A stretch of DNA of 42,344 nt. Source: Clostridia bacterium. Lineage in GTDB: Bacteria > Bacillota > Clostridia > Oscillospirales > Acutalibacteraceae. The position numbers and the translations under genes are program-made. A model generated the notes under the pieces. That model ran no database searches. It was not told the DNA's origin and was given only the letters and a program-made list of their open reading frames with translations. This document shows, in pieces, positions 1 through 8,325 of the stretch; the first letter of the stretch is position 1, and the number at the start of each line of letters is the position of its first letter. The DNA lies in NCBI GenBank assembly GCA_017434855.1, contig JAFRUA010000059.1:1-42344 (forward strand), read 5' to 3'.

Positions 1-194
1 AACATGCGGAACAGAATCTCCGGTTCTATCGCCGGCCGTCCGTTGTTCTCGCAATAATATGGCTTGCAGATTTCATTGATAAAACTGAAATCTATGACCT
101 TATCTATTTTTCTCAGCAGGTGATTTCCCGGCACCAGATTCTCCACCATCACCAGTTCCATTTTCATTTGCTTCCCTTTGTTTTCTCGAATCAT
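1..194 (-). CDS. IS1182-type transposase, N-terminal part (runs off window)
   Basis: Reading leftward from an ATG at 194, the frame stays open to the window edge and gives about 64 residues including NHLLRKIDKVIDFSFI and a CENNGRPAIEPEILF stretch. This is the typical beginning of IS1182-family (DDE) transposases, which start with a helix-rich DNA-binding segment before the catalytic core. A second in-frame ATG at 167 has a GGGAAG-like ribosome site and could be the true start. Only the N-terminus is visible, so intactness and the element's ends cannot be judged. Family assignment is by recognition of this N-terminal pattern. Confidence 0.8.
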   Translation of the reverse strand, partial: MIRENKGKQMKMELVMVENLVPGNHLLRKIDKVIDFSFINEICKPYYCENNGRPAIEPEILFRM

Positions 195-246
195 TTCATC
201 ACCCTTTTCTTGCCTCTATTATACCACTTCTTCCTTCCTTTTTCCA

Positions 247-285
247 CAAAAAAAACAAAGTCCACTGGTTTATTGTGGACTTTGT
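247..285 (-). terminator. Rho-independent terminator after the LRR gene
   Basis: Perfect 11-bp stem (255-265 with 275-285, core ACAAAGTCCAC) with a 9-nt loop. Read on the minus strand it is followed directly by a run of eight T (254-247). It lies between the stop of the leucine-rich-repeat gene and the transposase. Confidence 0.8.
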
Positions 286-297
286 CAGCAGTCTGAA

Positions 298-320
298 GGT
301 ACAGTTCAAAGAGCTGTACC
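298..320. terminator. Second hairpin of the tandem terminator
   Basis: Ten-bp stem with one G-U pair (298-307 with 311-320, loop AAA), starting just beyond the LRR stop codon. It probably acts with the T-rich hairpin at 247-285 as a double terminator. Confidence 0.5.
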
Positions 321-334
321 TTGTTTCATAATAT

Positions 335-2164
335 TTATTTGAACCTTGAGATGATGGAAAACAACTTGTTCAGCAGCGTGATGACCCAGCGCATGGCTTT
401 TTTGATGGCACCGATAAACCCGCTTTCGTCGTCATCCTTTGTTGTGATTTGGGTATCTTTGATCTGCTTGTGATTTTCGTCAGAGGCAATCAGAGAAAAG
501 CTTGTGATGCTCTTGTCTGCCATCCCGTTGACGAGCGCGTTGAAGCTGATCGGTGTGGCTTCGCCATCGATATAGATCATCGGGTACATCTCACCGTTGA
601 CCAATGTGTTGTCTTCGATACGAACTGCGCCGCTGTCTTCTTCCGGATAATAATACATCGGAATGGAATCAAATGTGAAACGCCGGAAAGAGAGTATTTG
701 AATGTCGTCGTAATGCAGGGTGAAAGCTGCCATGGTATCAAAGAATTCATAGGAGCCAAAGTTGACGTCGGCAAGCAGTTGCAGGGTTTTGTCTGAAAAA
801 CGGTAGGGAACAACCGCGAGATTGTTTTCCGGTGCGTTGAAGGTGTACGCCGCATCTGTGTTTTCATAGACCTTGCAATCGCCGTCGAAACCGAACGCAT
901 CTGCGCTGAAATCGCTGCTGCCGAAACAAAGCACGGCCTGCAGGTTCGGGCAACTTGTAAAAGCGCCGTCCGCGATCGCAGTGGATTCTGTGTCGAGAAT
1001 CACGGTGGTCAATTCCGAAAAGTCCGTGAACGCGCCTTCGGCAATCGTGTGGAAGTCACCGCTCAAAAGAACAGCTGTCACGCTCTCTTTATCCTTGTCC
1101 CAATAATGCCAGCCGCCGGGAATGTTGCCGCTGCCAGTAAAGGTCAGAATGTCGTTGTCGTTTTCAAAAGCGAAGTCCTCATAGGCTTCAATCGGTACGT
1201 TGTAATGGATGGTGCAGGTGTCGATGACGACCGGGCGGTCGCCATAATATGCGTTTGTATCGATTGAAATGTTTGCCCAATCCTCTGCGGAGCCGGCATA
1301 GCAAATATCGGTCAACGACGTGCAGTTGCCAAATACGGCCAGTTTGATGGATTCCAGCGTGGAGGGAAGATAAACATACTCCAGCGCAGAATCGCTTTCA
1401 AACAGATGAATGTTTAGTGTGGTGATACCTTCGGAAATGATAGCGCACTTTAAAGAAGTACAGTCGGTGAACGCGCTGTTATTAAGTGTTGTCACAGTCG
1501 AGGGGATGACAACGGTTTCCAGACTGGTGCAAAAAGCGAAGCAGTTTGCGCTGATTAAAGTCAAACCCTCATTCAAATGAATCTTTTTTAAGCTTTGTGC
1601 GTTGTAAAATGCCTGATCTGCGATCACTTGAACAGAGTCGGGGAGGATGATCTCTTCCAAAAGAACACAGGTGTGGAACGCCCACGGACCGATGGTTTCC
1701 ACACCGTCAGGCACGGTATAGCATTCAGAAGCAAAACCGCCGGAGGCTACTATCAATGTCTTCATATCCTTGCTGAACAGAACGCCGTTTTCGTCCGAAG
1801 TATAATTCGGATTGTCACTGGCAACAAGAATTTGTCTGATGTCGCTGAAGGTGAAGACCCCATAGGATATGCTTGTGACGGTTTTCGGAATGAAGAGCGT
1901 GTCGGCACCGTTTCCTCGTATGCTGTCGTTGTCGCGGAATGCCCTGTCGCCGAATCTTGTCACCGGAACACCGCCCAATGTTTCCGGAATCACAATGTCT
2001 TTGACTTCGCTGCAGTCCACAGCGGTGATGGTTGCCTGATCATCTGCGACGGTGTAGGTGAATATGCCCTCTGTTTCCGCTGCGGCAAAAACGACAGTCA
2101 CTGCAGACAGAAGAGCGGTCAGAACAAAGAACCCGAGCCATTTTTTCCATGCAATATGTTTCAT
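335..2164 (-). CDS. BspA-like leucine-rich-repeat surface protein
   Basis: 609-residue exported protein with an N-terminal signal peptide (about residues 1-28, ending AAA). The body is made of BspA-type (LRR_5) repeats of the form IPxxVxxIxxxAFxxCxxL, clearest at about residues 60-290 and again around 370-430; such proteins act as surface adhesins or binding scaffolds. The last ~30 residues (starting GFIGAIKKAMRW) form a basic, hydrophobic tail reminiscent of the tail on the peptidase encoded at 4562-6556. The start is well supported: GGAGGG lies just upstream of ATG 2164. It is transcribed away from the LytTR regulator, and a LytTR-type site sits in the shared intergenic region, so co-regulation is plausible. 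The binding partner is unknown. Confidence 0.85.
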   Translation of the reverse strand: MKHIAWKKWLGFFVLTALLSAVTVVFAAAETEGIFTYTVADDQATITAVDCSEVKDIVIPETLGGVPVTRFGDRAFRDNDSIRGNGADTLFIPKTVTSISYGVFTFSDIRQILVASDNPNYTSDENGVLFSKDMKTLIVASGGFASECYTVPDGVETIGPWAFHTCVLLEEIILPDSVQVIADQAFYNAQSLKKIHLNEGLTLISANCFAFCTSLETVVIPSTVTTLNNSAFTDCTSLKCAIISEGITTLNIHLFESDSALEYVYLPSTLESIKLAVFGNCTSLTDICYAGSAEDWANISIDTNAYYGDRPVVIDTCTIHYNVPIEAYEDFAFENDNDILTFTGSGNIPGGWHYWDKDKESVTAVLLSGDFHTIAEGAFTDFSELTTVILDTESTAIADGAFTSCPNLQAVLCFGSSDFSADAFGFDGDCKVYENTDAAYTFNAPENNLAVVPYRFSDKTLQLLADVNFGSYEFFDTMAAFTLHYDDIQILSFRRFTFDSIPMYYYPEEDSGAVRIEDNTLVNGEMYPMIYIDGEATPISFNALVNGMADKSITSFSLIASDENHKQIKDTQITTKDDDESGFIGAIKKAMRWVITLLNKLFSIISRFK

Positions 2165-2196
2165 GAAAAGCCCTCCAAAAATTTATTCTTGCTGAA

Positions 2197-2226
2197 AGTA
2201 TAGCATACGGTGTCAGAATCTGTCAA
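2197..2226 (-). promoter_or_regulatory. Promoter of the LRR surface-protein gene
   Basis: On the minus strand: -35 TTGACA (2226-2221), 18-bp spacer, -10 TATACT (2202-2197) preceded by TGC (extended -10). The LytTR-type repeats at 2238-2266 begin 11 bp upstream of this -35. Confidence 0.7.
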
Positions 2227-2237
2227 CGCGGTTTGCG

Positions 2238-2266
2238 GCCGTTTATTCCGTATTTCGACCGTTTGT
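2238..2266 (+). promoter_or_regulatory. LytTR-type direct-repeat operator, site A
   Basis: Two 9-bp direct repeats, GCCGTTTAT (2238-2246) and ACCGTTTGT (2258-2266), start to start 20 bp. They match the published LytTR/AgrA half-site pattern (W-M-M-GTT-N-R-K). The segment 2239-2273 is nearly identical to site B at 4433-4461. It lies between divergent promoters, so it could control both the regulator and the LRR gene. Confidence 0.7.
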
Positions 2267-2276
2267 GTCAAAAGGA

Positions 2277-2340
2277 TTGATTTTTTTGAAAGAACATGAT
2301 AGCATGAAACATTGTAAAGCAGAGAAGGATATGCTATAAT
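2277..2340 (+). promoter_or_regulatory. Promoters of the LytTR regulator operon
   Basis: Two candidates. A weak one, TTGATT (2277-2282), 17 bp, TAGCAT (2300-2305), begins exactly 10 bp after the LytTR repeats, the same geometry as at site B. A stronger one, TTGTAA (2312-2317), 17 bp, TATAAT (2335-2340), lies just before the ribosome site and may give basal expression. Confidence 0.55.
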
Positions 2341-2359
2341 CTTTGAGGGTGGGAGTGCT

Positions 2360-3067
2360 ATGAAAATCGCGATCATTGAAGATGAACGCATGGAACGGGA
2401 ACAGATGACGCAGTGCGTACGGGAAATTGCTGATGACGAAGGCATCGGGTTGCAATTCGAAGTGGAAGCTTTTTCTTCGATGAACGAATTTGAATCATTA
2501 GCAAAGCAGCCGGATCTTCTAATCTTAGACTTGCACCTACCGGACGGCAACGGTCTGGAGTTGGCGCGCCGCCTGAAAATAGCACGCGCTGATATCGGCG
2601 TCATCATCATCACCGCTTATCAGGAACACGTCTATGAGGGCTATGAGGTTGGTGCGTTCCGATTTTTGCCGAAGCCGGTGGAAGCGCATGTGTTGAAGGA
2701 TGCAGTGCTGCAATATGTGGACGAATATCGTTCAATGAAGGCTTTGCTGGTTCCGACAGAAACCCAGCAGCTTGTGGTTGCTTTGGATGACGTCGTTTGT
2801 ATCGAGTCGCAGGGACGGCATTCCGTCATCTATTTTCAGGACGGAAGAAATATTGATTCCGCACGCTCGATTACAGACTACGAGCGTGAAATTGAAAATC
2901 GCTGCTTCGTTCGTGTCCATCGGCGATATCTTGTGAATATGAAACATATCATTCGCCTGAAGGACAGCAAAATTGTTTTTGACAGCGACTGCTGCCACGC
3001 TGAAATCAGCCGCCGTAACCGCAGCGCGTTTGAAGCGCGGTTCGCAGCGTATCTAAAAACACGATGA
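2360..3067 (+). CDS. LytTR-family response regulator
   Basis: 235 residues with the LytR/AlgR layout: receiver domain at about 1-120 and LytTR DNA-binding domain at about 133-230. The receiver shows acidic-pocket residues E7/D8/E9, phosphoacceptor D57 (in LLILDLHLPDG), T85 and K105. The LytTR part contains the expected RVHRRYLVN segment. GGGTGGGAG precedes ATG 2360. It is followed by the GHKL kinase with almost no gap, forming a two-component pair of the AgrC/AgrA type. Two LytTR-type sites, one in front of this gene and one in front of 4562, suggest autoregulation and direct control of the secreted peptidase. No peptide precursor gene was recognised nearby, so the input signal is unknown. 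Confidence 0.92.
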   Translation: MKIAIIEDERMEREQMTQCVREIADDEGIGLQFEVEAFSSMNEFESLAKQPDLLILDLHLPDGNGLELARRLKIARADIGVIIITAYQEHVYEGYEVGAFRFLPKPVEAHVLKDAVLQYVDEYRSMKALLVPTETQQLVVALDDVVCIESQGRHSVIYFQDGRNIDSARSITDYEREIENRCFVRVHRRYLVNMKHIIRLKDSKIVFDSDCCHAEISRRNRSAFEARFAAYLKTR

Positions 3068-3076
3068 GGATTGTTT

Positions 3077-4354
3077 ATGTACCAGATTTTGACGGCAACT
3101 ACCTATTTGTTGCGTGATCTCACTGCAACGGTCGGTATGGTTTTGTTTATGCGCTTGGTCTTCCGCCGGGAGGTTTGTGTCACCGTGCCGAAAGTGCTTC
3201 TGCTTTTGGCCCTGATGACAGGGAATGCCTGTGTCGGTGCATTCGCCCTGATGGGTCGCGTAGAGGATTACAAGGCGATCATGGATTTCGCAGCCAACTG
3301 CATTGACGTTGTGAGTATTCTGCTGCTGACCAGACCGCGAAAGTTCTGGAAAACAGTGCTGTTTGTTTTGATTTACAGCTTCACGATTGATATGTTTTAT
3401 TCGCTGCTTGCGCCATATATTCCGCAGGATTTGTACATCGAATGTCTGATCAATGTGGTGCTGTACGGCAGTGTGGTGTTATTGCTGTATTTTGCTTTGA
3501 AGAATGAAGCCGGCAATTTTTTGCCGCAGGTGTTCAGCGAGATCCCAAAGTGGCTGTACGCAGTGCTGCTGCTGTTTGAACTGACATGCTGCTACAAGGA
3601 GTTCGGTGTTTCTACCGATTGGTACAACGCACTGTATGTCGTTTCATCGGCTGGCGTTTTTCTCACGGTTCTGTACTTGGTGGTGAAAATCTTTTCGTTG
3701 GCGCACAGGCAAAATGCGATTCTCCAGCAAATGGAGCTGCAAAAGCAGTTCGGCGAAAAGGCGATTGTCGGTGATGAGGAACTGCGCCGCTTCCGCCACG
3801 ATTACCGCAACCATTTGATCGTAGTCAACGCCTATCTGCAAAATGGGCGCATTGACGAGGCGAGCGCTTATCTTGCCGCGATCAACAGCAGCGTGAACGG
3901 GTTTCTCAACAAAATTGTGACGGGCAACTTTGTCGCCGATGCCATCCTCAACCATAAGGCGGTCGTTGCGGCACAGAGCGACATTTCGATTGTGTTTGAC
4001 GGCGCAATTCCGGAAAGCGGAATCAAAAACGAAGACGTGTGCACGATTCTCGCGAATCTTCTCGACAATGCAATCGAGGCGAGCAGGGTCGTGACGGCAT
4101 TGAAAGAAAAGCAAATCAAGGTTCAAAGTACGCGTCAGAGCGACGTTCTGCTGCTGTGTGTTGAGAATCCGACGCTGGCGAAAACGGTGTCGAAAAAAAC
4201 GACCAAACGGGACAGCCGAAACCATGGGCTCGGTTTGAAAAACGTTGAACGGGTAGTAAAACGCTACAGCGGTTCGGCGACCTACGATGTGAACGATAGC
4301 ATTTTTTCCGCGAATGTGCGGCTGTGTTTGCAGGCGGAAGACGCAGCAAAATAA
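3077..4354 (+). CDS. GHKL (AgrC-like) sensor histidine kinase
   Basis: 425 residues from ATG 3077, chosen because the AGGA ribosome site at 3067-3070 fits this start and is too close to the TTG at 3071. The N-terminal half (to about residue 210) has about six hydrophobic segments and is the likely sensor. The catalytic half shows the RHDYRNHL motif (phosphoacceptor H241), the N-box DNAIEAS and the GLGLKN G-box of GHKL ATPases. Polytopic sensors of this class usually detect peptides or envelope state. It partners the LytTR regulator immediately upstream and is followed by a terminator. Confidence 0.9.
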   Translation: MYQILTATTYLLRDLTATVGMVLFMRLVFRREVCVTVPKVLLLLALMTGNACVGAFALMGRVEDYKAIMDFAANCIDVVSILLLTRPRKFWKTVLFVLIYSFTIDMFYSLLAPYIPQDLYIECLINVVLYGSVVLLLYFALKNEAGNFLPQVFSEIPKWLYAVLLLFELTCCYKEFGVSTDWYNALYVVSSAGVFLTVLYLVVKIFSLAHRQNAILQQMELQKQFGEKAIVGDEELRRFRHDYRNHLIVVNAYLQNGRIDEASAYLAAINSSVNGFLNKIVTGNFVADAILNHKAVVAAQSDISIVFDGAIPESGIKNEDVCTILANLLDNAIEASRVVTALKEKQIKVQSTRQSDVLLLCVENPTLAKTVSKKTTKRDSRNHGLGLKNVERVVKRYSGSATYDVNDSIFSANVRLCLQAEDAAK

Positions 4355-4371
4355 CACAAAAACAAAAAAGA

Positions 4372-4405
4372 AACACGGCAGGCATTTCGCTTGCCGTGTT
4401 TTTCC
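4372..4405 (+). terminator. Terminator after the two-component operon
   Basis: Twelve-bp stem with one G-U pair (4372-4383 with 4389-4400, AACACGGCAGGC arm), 5-nt loop, followed by TTTTCCGTTTT. It separates the regulator/kinase pair from the peptidase promoter. Confidence 0.8.
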
Positions 4406-4432
4406 GTTTTGGAAACGAATGAAAAAAGTTTG

Positions 4433-4500
4433 ACCGTTCATTCCGTATATTGACCGTTGGTGTCAAATCGCTTGAAATCGGTTTTTTGATGTGATATAAA
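4433..4500 (+). promoter_or_regulatory. LytTR-type operator site B and promoter of the secreted peptidase
   Basis: Direct repeats ACCGTTCAT (4433-4441) and ACCGTTGGT (4453-4461), 20 bp start to start. After a 10-bp gap comes -35 TTGAAA (4472-4477), a 17-bp spacer and -10 TATAAA (4495-4500). The order and all spacings equal those at site A, the arrangement expected for an activator contacting RNA polymerase. Confidence 0.75.
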
Positions 4501-4561
4501 GGGTGTAACAGGGCTGGAACGGACCTGAAAAAATCTTTATCTGACGGAGGTAGAAACAACA

Positions 4562-6556
4562 ATGAAAACCATCAAACGAACCCTTGCAGTGTTGTTGACA
4601 CTGTTCATGCTCATCGGTGCTGTGCCGGTGGGAATGATGAGTGTCAGCGCAGCAAACCCAACATGGACATTGAACGCAGTCACAGAAATTTCAGACACGA
4701 ACGCAAAAATCAGCAGTAAGATTCAGTTTTCTTCAAGTGTAAAGTTTACAGAGGGCGGGTTTTACATCGGAACCAGTCAAAGCAATCTAAGAAAAAATGC
4801 TTACCCTGACAAAAACTTTACAATCAACTCATCTTATTTGGTGTCAACTTTTTTGATGAGTAAGTATAAAGAAACGCTGACGCCAAATACTACTTACTAT
4901 TATAAAATCTATGTGGTTGGAAATGGAACAACATATACAAGCCCCGTTGGTTCATTTAAAACGACCGGCCCATCCTGGACGTTGAATCCCGTTTCTGGAA
5001 TCAGTACAACGGATGCAACCATCAGCAGTAAAATTACGTTTACTGCTCAAAAGACATTTACCAAGGGCGGGTTCTATATTGGCACCAGTCAAAGCAACAT
5101 GCACATGAACGCCTACCCGGATGTTAATTTCAGCATTACATCAACTTATCTGGTTTCAACTTTTTTGATGAGCAAATACCATGAGACATTGATGCCGGGA
5201 ACAACCTATTATTATAAAATTTATGTTGTCGGCGACGGTGTAACCTATGAAAGCGGCATCGGACAATTCACCACGTTGCCGCTTCCTGTGCAGACATACA
5301 ATTTGACTTACGATGCGAACGGTGGAAGTGGAGCTCCGGCTACACAAACAGGAGCTGCAACATATACAATCTCTTCAACTGTTCCAAGCAGAAGTGGATA
5401 TACTTTTTGGGGATGGGCAACCAATAGTTCGGCAACAACGGGGCAATACTCAGCGGGAAACACAATTACACTGACGGCAAATACGACGCTATATGCTGTT
5501 TGGAATGCAATTGCTGTTAATGTTTACAACTTGGGTGAAGAAACCTATGGTTTTAAAAACTATACTGTCTGTTCATCTAACAACAAGTGTAATAAATATG
5601 GTCACTGTTTTGGAATGTCGGCAACTAGTTCAATGTATTATTTAGGGTTTTTGAATACCAGCAGCATCGGGGTCGCAGATAGTAGTAAAATCCATTCTGC
5701 GCCTTTAAACACGACCGTCAAAACACCGATTTGTTATTATCAAAATAGGCAAGGATACAGAGTTGATCGAAATTCGGTTGTTGCTGGCGGAAAGCACTAT
5801 TTAACGAATACATGGGATACATCGTCAGACTGGAATCAAGTTGTCAACTATGTAAGAAGCCATGCATACGATAATAAAGGACAACTGCAAATCAGTATTA
5901 GAATCCCCAAAAGCAATGGAACAGCTGGGCACGCGGTTAATTTTTTGTACTATAGTTATGAAAATGGTCAAGATCGCATATATGCCTATGATAATAACTT
6001 CCCAAACGTGAAAACATATTTTTACATGAATGAAAATGGAGAAATCAGACAGGCGCCAAATTCAACTTTTTCAACTCCAATTCGATGTATTGCACTTAGG
6101 GATATGTCAAAATATTTTAATTATATAGGAAGCTTTGATTCTTCGCACGTAATATATGCCGATAACGGTGCTATTACAGTAGAAGGCGTTGATCCATATG
6201 TTATGGACACAGATTCAGAATTTGAATCCTTGTTAATGTATGAGATTCCAGATAATTGGACCGAAGTGACAATTATTCCTCAAATCGAAAATGCTAGTTT
6301 TGAATACATGGATGAAAACTATATCTTCGGTGAAACCAATGAAGATACTTATGGTGTATTCACTCTATCAATAACCGACGACGGCGCTGCATCCGGATTT
6401 GATAATTTCACGATTATCAACGGTGGACGAAAAGAAACCACAGAAGATGCGTCCGGCCTCTGTCCTTGGTGCGGCCAGGTCCATGAGGGCTTCTTCCAGA
6501 AGATCATCGGCTTCTTCCACAATATCCTCGCCGCCATTCTCGGCGCAAAGTATTAA
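4562..6556 (+). CDS. Secreted multidomain protein with probable papain-like cysteine peptidase domain
   Basis: 664 residues; GGAGG precedes ATG 4562. A signal peptide (1-30) is followed by two near-identical ~103-residue beta-rich repeats (about 33-137 and 138-239, both with GGFYIGTSQSN and TTYYYKIYVVG). Next is a Listeria-Bacteroides (Flg_new) repeat at about 246-314, then a C-terminal domain with GHCFGMSATS (C349), GTAGHAVNF (H457) and YAYDNN (D477), which fits a Cys-His-Asp papain-fold peptidase. The protein ends with CPWCGQVHEG plus a hydrophobic tail. The middle of the gene is clearly more AT-rich than its neighbours, suggesting acquisition. Its promoter carries a LytTR-type site. Peptidase activity is inferred from motif order only; a non-hydrolytic transglutaminase-like role is possible. 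Confidence 0.7.
   Translation: MKTIKRTLAVLLTLFMLIGAVPVGMMSVSAANPTWTLNAVTEISDTNAKISSKIQFSSSVKFTEGGFYIGTSQSNLRKNAYPDKNFTINSSYLVSTFLMSKYKETLTPNTTYYYKIYVVGNGTTYTSPVGSFKTTGPSWTLNPVSGISTTDATISSKITFTAQKTFTKGGFYIGTSQSNMHMNAYPDVNFSITSTYLVSTFLMSKYHETLMPGTTYYYKIYVVGDGVTYESGIGQFTTLPLPVQTYNLTYDANGGSGAPATQTGAATYTISSTVPSRSGYTFWGWATNSSATTGQYSAGNTITLTANTTLYAVWNAIAVNVYNLGEETYGFKNYTVCSSNNKCNKYGHCFGMSATSSMYYLGFLNTSSIGVADSSKIHSAPLNTTVKTPICYYQNRQGYRVDRNSVVAGGKHYLTNTWDTSSDWNQVVNYVRSHAYDNKGQLQISIRIPKSNGTAGHAVNFLYYSYENGQDRIYAYDNNFPNVKTYFYMNENGEIRQAPNSTFSTPIRCIALRDMSKYFNYIGSFDSSHVIYADNGAITVEGVDPYVMDTDSEFESLLMYEIPDNWTEVTIIPQIENASFEYMDENYIFGETNEDTYGVFTLSITDDGAASGFDNFTIINGGRKETTEDASGLCPWCGQVHEGFFQKIIGFFHNILAAILGAKY
4658..5278 (+). 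repeat. Two tandem ~310-bp coding repeats in the peptidase gene
   Basis: The segments encoding residues ~33-137 and ~138-239 share most residues, including the YLVSTFLMSKY block, and represent an internal duplication of one fibronectin-like module. Confidence 0.75.
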
Positions 6557-6569
6557 CTGACAATCCCAA

Positions 6570-6596
6570 CCAAGCGGCAGTTTTTCTGCCGCTTGG
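6570..6596 (+). terminator. Intercistronic hairpin (weak terminator or processing site)
   Basis: Perfect 11-bp stem (6570-6580 with 6586-6596) around a T5 loop, without a following T-run. It probably attenuates read-through from the peptidase gene into the lipoprotein gene. Confidence 0.5.
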
Positions 6597-6623
6597 CGTC
6601 TTGTGTGAAAGGGAGGAATCTCA

Positions 6624-7949
6624 ATGAGAAAAGCTTATTTGGCTTTGCTTGCGCTGGTGCTATGCCTGATCCTTGCCGCCTGCGGGCAGGGGAAGGACGA
6701 CGCGGCGACGACGGAAACCGCCGCCGCGACAACCAAACCGACGACCGAATCGACAACCGAACCGCCCACGGAACCGGTCAAAAAAGACTGGAACGTGACG
6801 CCGGTGAAGAATGATGGAACCATCCATTTTGATGAAGGTCGGGGCACGGAAATTCATGGATGTTTTGTAGAAACAGACGAGAATGGCATTCGTCTCGTGG
6901 ATGCAAAAACGGGCAAAAAAACGACCATTACAGACGATGGCTCCTGGATCTGTGCTTTTGATGGCGATACAATTCTGTATTGTCAGCGGCGTGTGGATCC
7001 GACAGTCGATTTTGATAGATCATATATATTTTCATATGAAGAAGAGCCGATTACTGCTCAGGTTTATGAAGTGGACGATGTGATGAGCTATGATGTCGCA
7101 ACCGAAAAGACGGAAAAGCTCTTCACAAAGTACTGTACCGGTGGCAGTATTGTCTATTTTAACAACAATGTGGTCTACTATGAGGATATCAAGAAATCCC
7201 AGATCGGGTACAAGAACGGATATGATCCTTACAGAAAATGCTTATACAGTTATGATCTGAAGACAGACGAACGAAAAATCGTTTTAGCTGACAGCTTTTA
7301 CACAGGAATGGAGGAGATCAGTGGGAAACCCTGTATCGAAATGGAAGACGGGGTTTACGATATTTCCACTGCGACGCCGACGAAATTGTATTCGATACCG
7401 CATGGTTCATTTTGCTGGACGGACGGAACGTATGTATACGCTGTCGAACACCTTGGTTATGACGATGATGACAATGAACAATACGCAATTTGGGCGTACA
7501 AAATTAGCGATGGTACTGAAGAAAAGCTGAAAGAATACACCATATCGGAGGAAATGCGGTTTTTTACTAATGAATTTTGGGGACGTTACGTCATGTGCGG
7601 CGCCGACGTGACGAAAACTCAAAAAGCAAAAACCGTGAACTACAGCGCCACAAAATATCATGTCTATGATTTGCTCACAAGAAAAACGATTGAAGTCGAT
7701 CCAATGTATTATGACGAGGTAACTTTCGTGGATGGCGTGATGGTTACTTGGATTGATATTGGCGGTGGCAAAAATGAGATCTGGTACTATGACGACGACG
7801 GCAATCAAATATACTATGATACATGGAAGATCGACGGAGAACTGGATAGCATCAAGGCGGATGGGTATTGTGTGAGCACAGACATAGACGAAAACGGAAA
7901 CGACAATCGCCGGTTTATTGAAAGCCCCTTGGAATTTTTACAAGAATAA
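6624..7949 (+). CDS. Lipoprotein of unknown function, probable beta-propeller
   Basis: 441 residues with GGGAGG before ATG 6624. Residues 1-20 form a lipoprotein signal with lipobox LAAC (C20), followed by a Thr/Pro/Glu-rich linker to about residue 50. The remainder has repeating short strands with Tyr/Asp-rich turns (for example YSYDLKTDERKIV and YAIWAYKISDGTEEKL), which resembles DUF5050-like or WD-type propeller lipoproteins of Clostridia. No catalytic motif was seen. It lies 67 bp after the peptidase gene with only a weak hairpin between and may be co-transcribed from the LytTR-linked promoter. Role inferred only as a surface-exposed, membrane-anchored binding protein. Confidence 0.75.
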   Translation: MRKAYLALLALVLCLILAACGQGKDDAATTETAAATTKPTTESTTEPPTEPVKKDWNVTPVKNDGTIHFDEGRGTEIHGCFVETDENGIRLVDAKTGKKTTITDDGSWICAFDGDTILYCQRRVDPTVDFDRSYIFSYEEEPITAQVYEVDDVMSYDVATEKTEKLFTKYCTGGSIVYFNNNVVYYEDIKKSQIGYKNGYDPYRKCLYSYDLKTDERKIVLADSFYTGMEEISGKPCIEMEDGVYDISTATPTKLYSIPHGSFCWTDGTYVYAVEHLGYDDDDNEQYAIWAYKISDGTEEKLKEYTISEEMRFFTNEFWGRYVMCGADVTKTQKAKTVNYSATKYHVYDLLTRKTIEVDPMYYDEVTFVDGVMVTWIDIGGGKNEIWYYDDDGNQIYYDTWKIDGELDSIKADGYCVSTDIDENGNDNRRFIESPLEFLQE

Positions 7950-8019
7950 AACCGTTATACTGAGATTATCGCGAAACGAACAACAAGTCCCGAAGAGCAT
8001 ATTCAGTCATATGCATCAC

Positions 8020-8220
8020 TGTGTTCTGTGCTTCGTGATGGAATGATTGAGTTTCTGTGGTCAAGTTTTGGTCAATAACGCCGTGAAACCTCGTGAAACG
8101 TGGTGCAGCCTCGTGAAACACTAAGGTGCCACAAACTGAGAGTTTATGCGGCTTTACGCCGCTTCACGCAACGTCACAGCACATCAAAACGGGATTTCAA
8201 GTCCCGTCACTCCGACCAGC
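8020..8220 (+). repeat. Dispersed ~200-bp repeat, copy A (att-like)
   Basis: Starts at TGTGTTCTGTG and ends with GGGATTTCAAGTCCCGTC then ACTCCGACCAG. Copies B (20579-20758) and C (39552-39748) share the same order of blocks, including GGTCAAxTTxTGGTCAAT, GTGAAxCCTC and TTTATGCGG. The 3' end resembles the T-arm and acceptor end (…CACTCCGACCA) of a tRNA, as in integrase attachment sites. No full tRNA cloverleaf can be folded. Copy A lies next to an integrase fragment. The 70 bp between 7949 and this repeat hold nothing recognisable. Confidence 0.75.
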
Positions 8221-8222
8221 AC

Positions 8223-8264
8223 AACGAAAAGCCTGAAACCACAAGGGTTTCGGGCTTTTTCGTT
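8223..8264 (+). terminator. Terminator-like hairpin after repeat copy A
   Basis: Long stem (8223-8240 with 8245-8264, one bulge, loop ACAA) containing a CTTTTT run on its 3' side. It abuts the tRNA-like end of the repeat. Copy C is also followed by a strong but sequence-unrelated hairpin. Confidence 0.65.
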
Positions 8265-8325
8265 GTTGCTGATGCGCGCTTGGTTTTTTGAAGAAATCCA
8301 AGGGAACCAAGCGTGGTGTTTTAAA

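Noticed and set aside
8190-8220. Complete tRNA gene at the end of repeat copies
   Set aside because: Only a T-arm/acceptor-like 3' end is visible, the T-loop would be too long, and no anticodon or D arms could be found.
8146-8325. Extension of the integrase fragment upstream through the repeat
   Set aside because: The recombinase similarity starts after 8326; the upstream codons lie in the dispersed repeat and its terminator.
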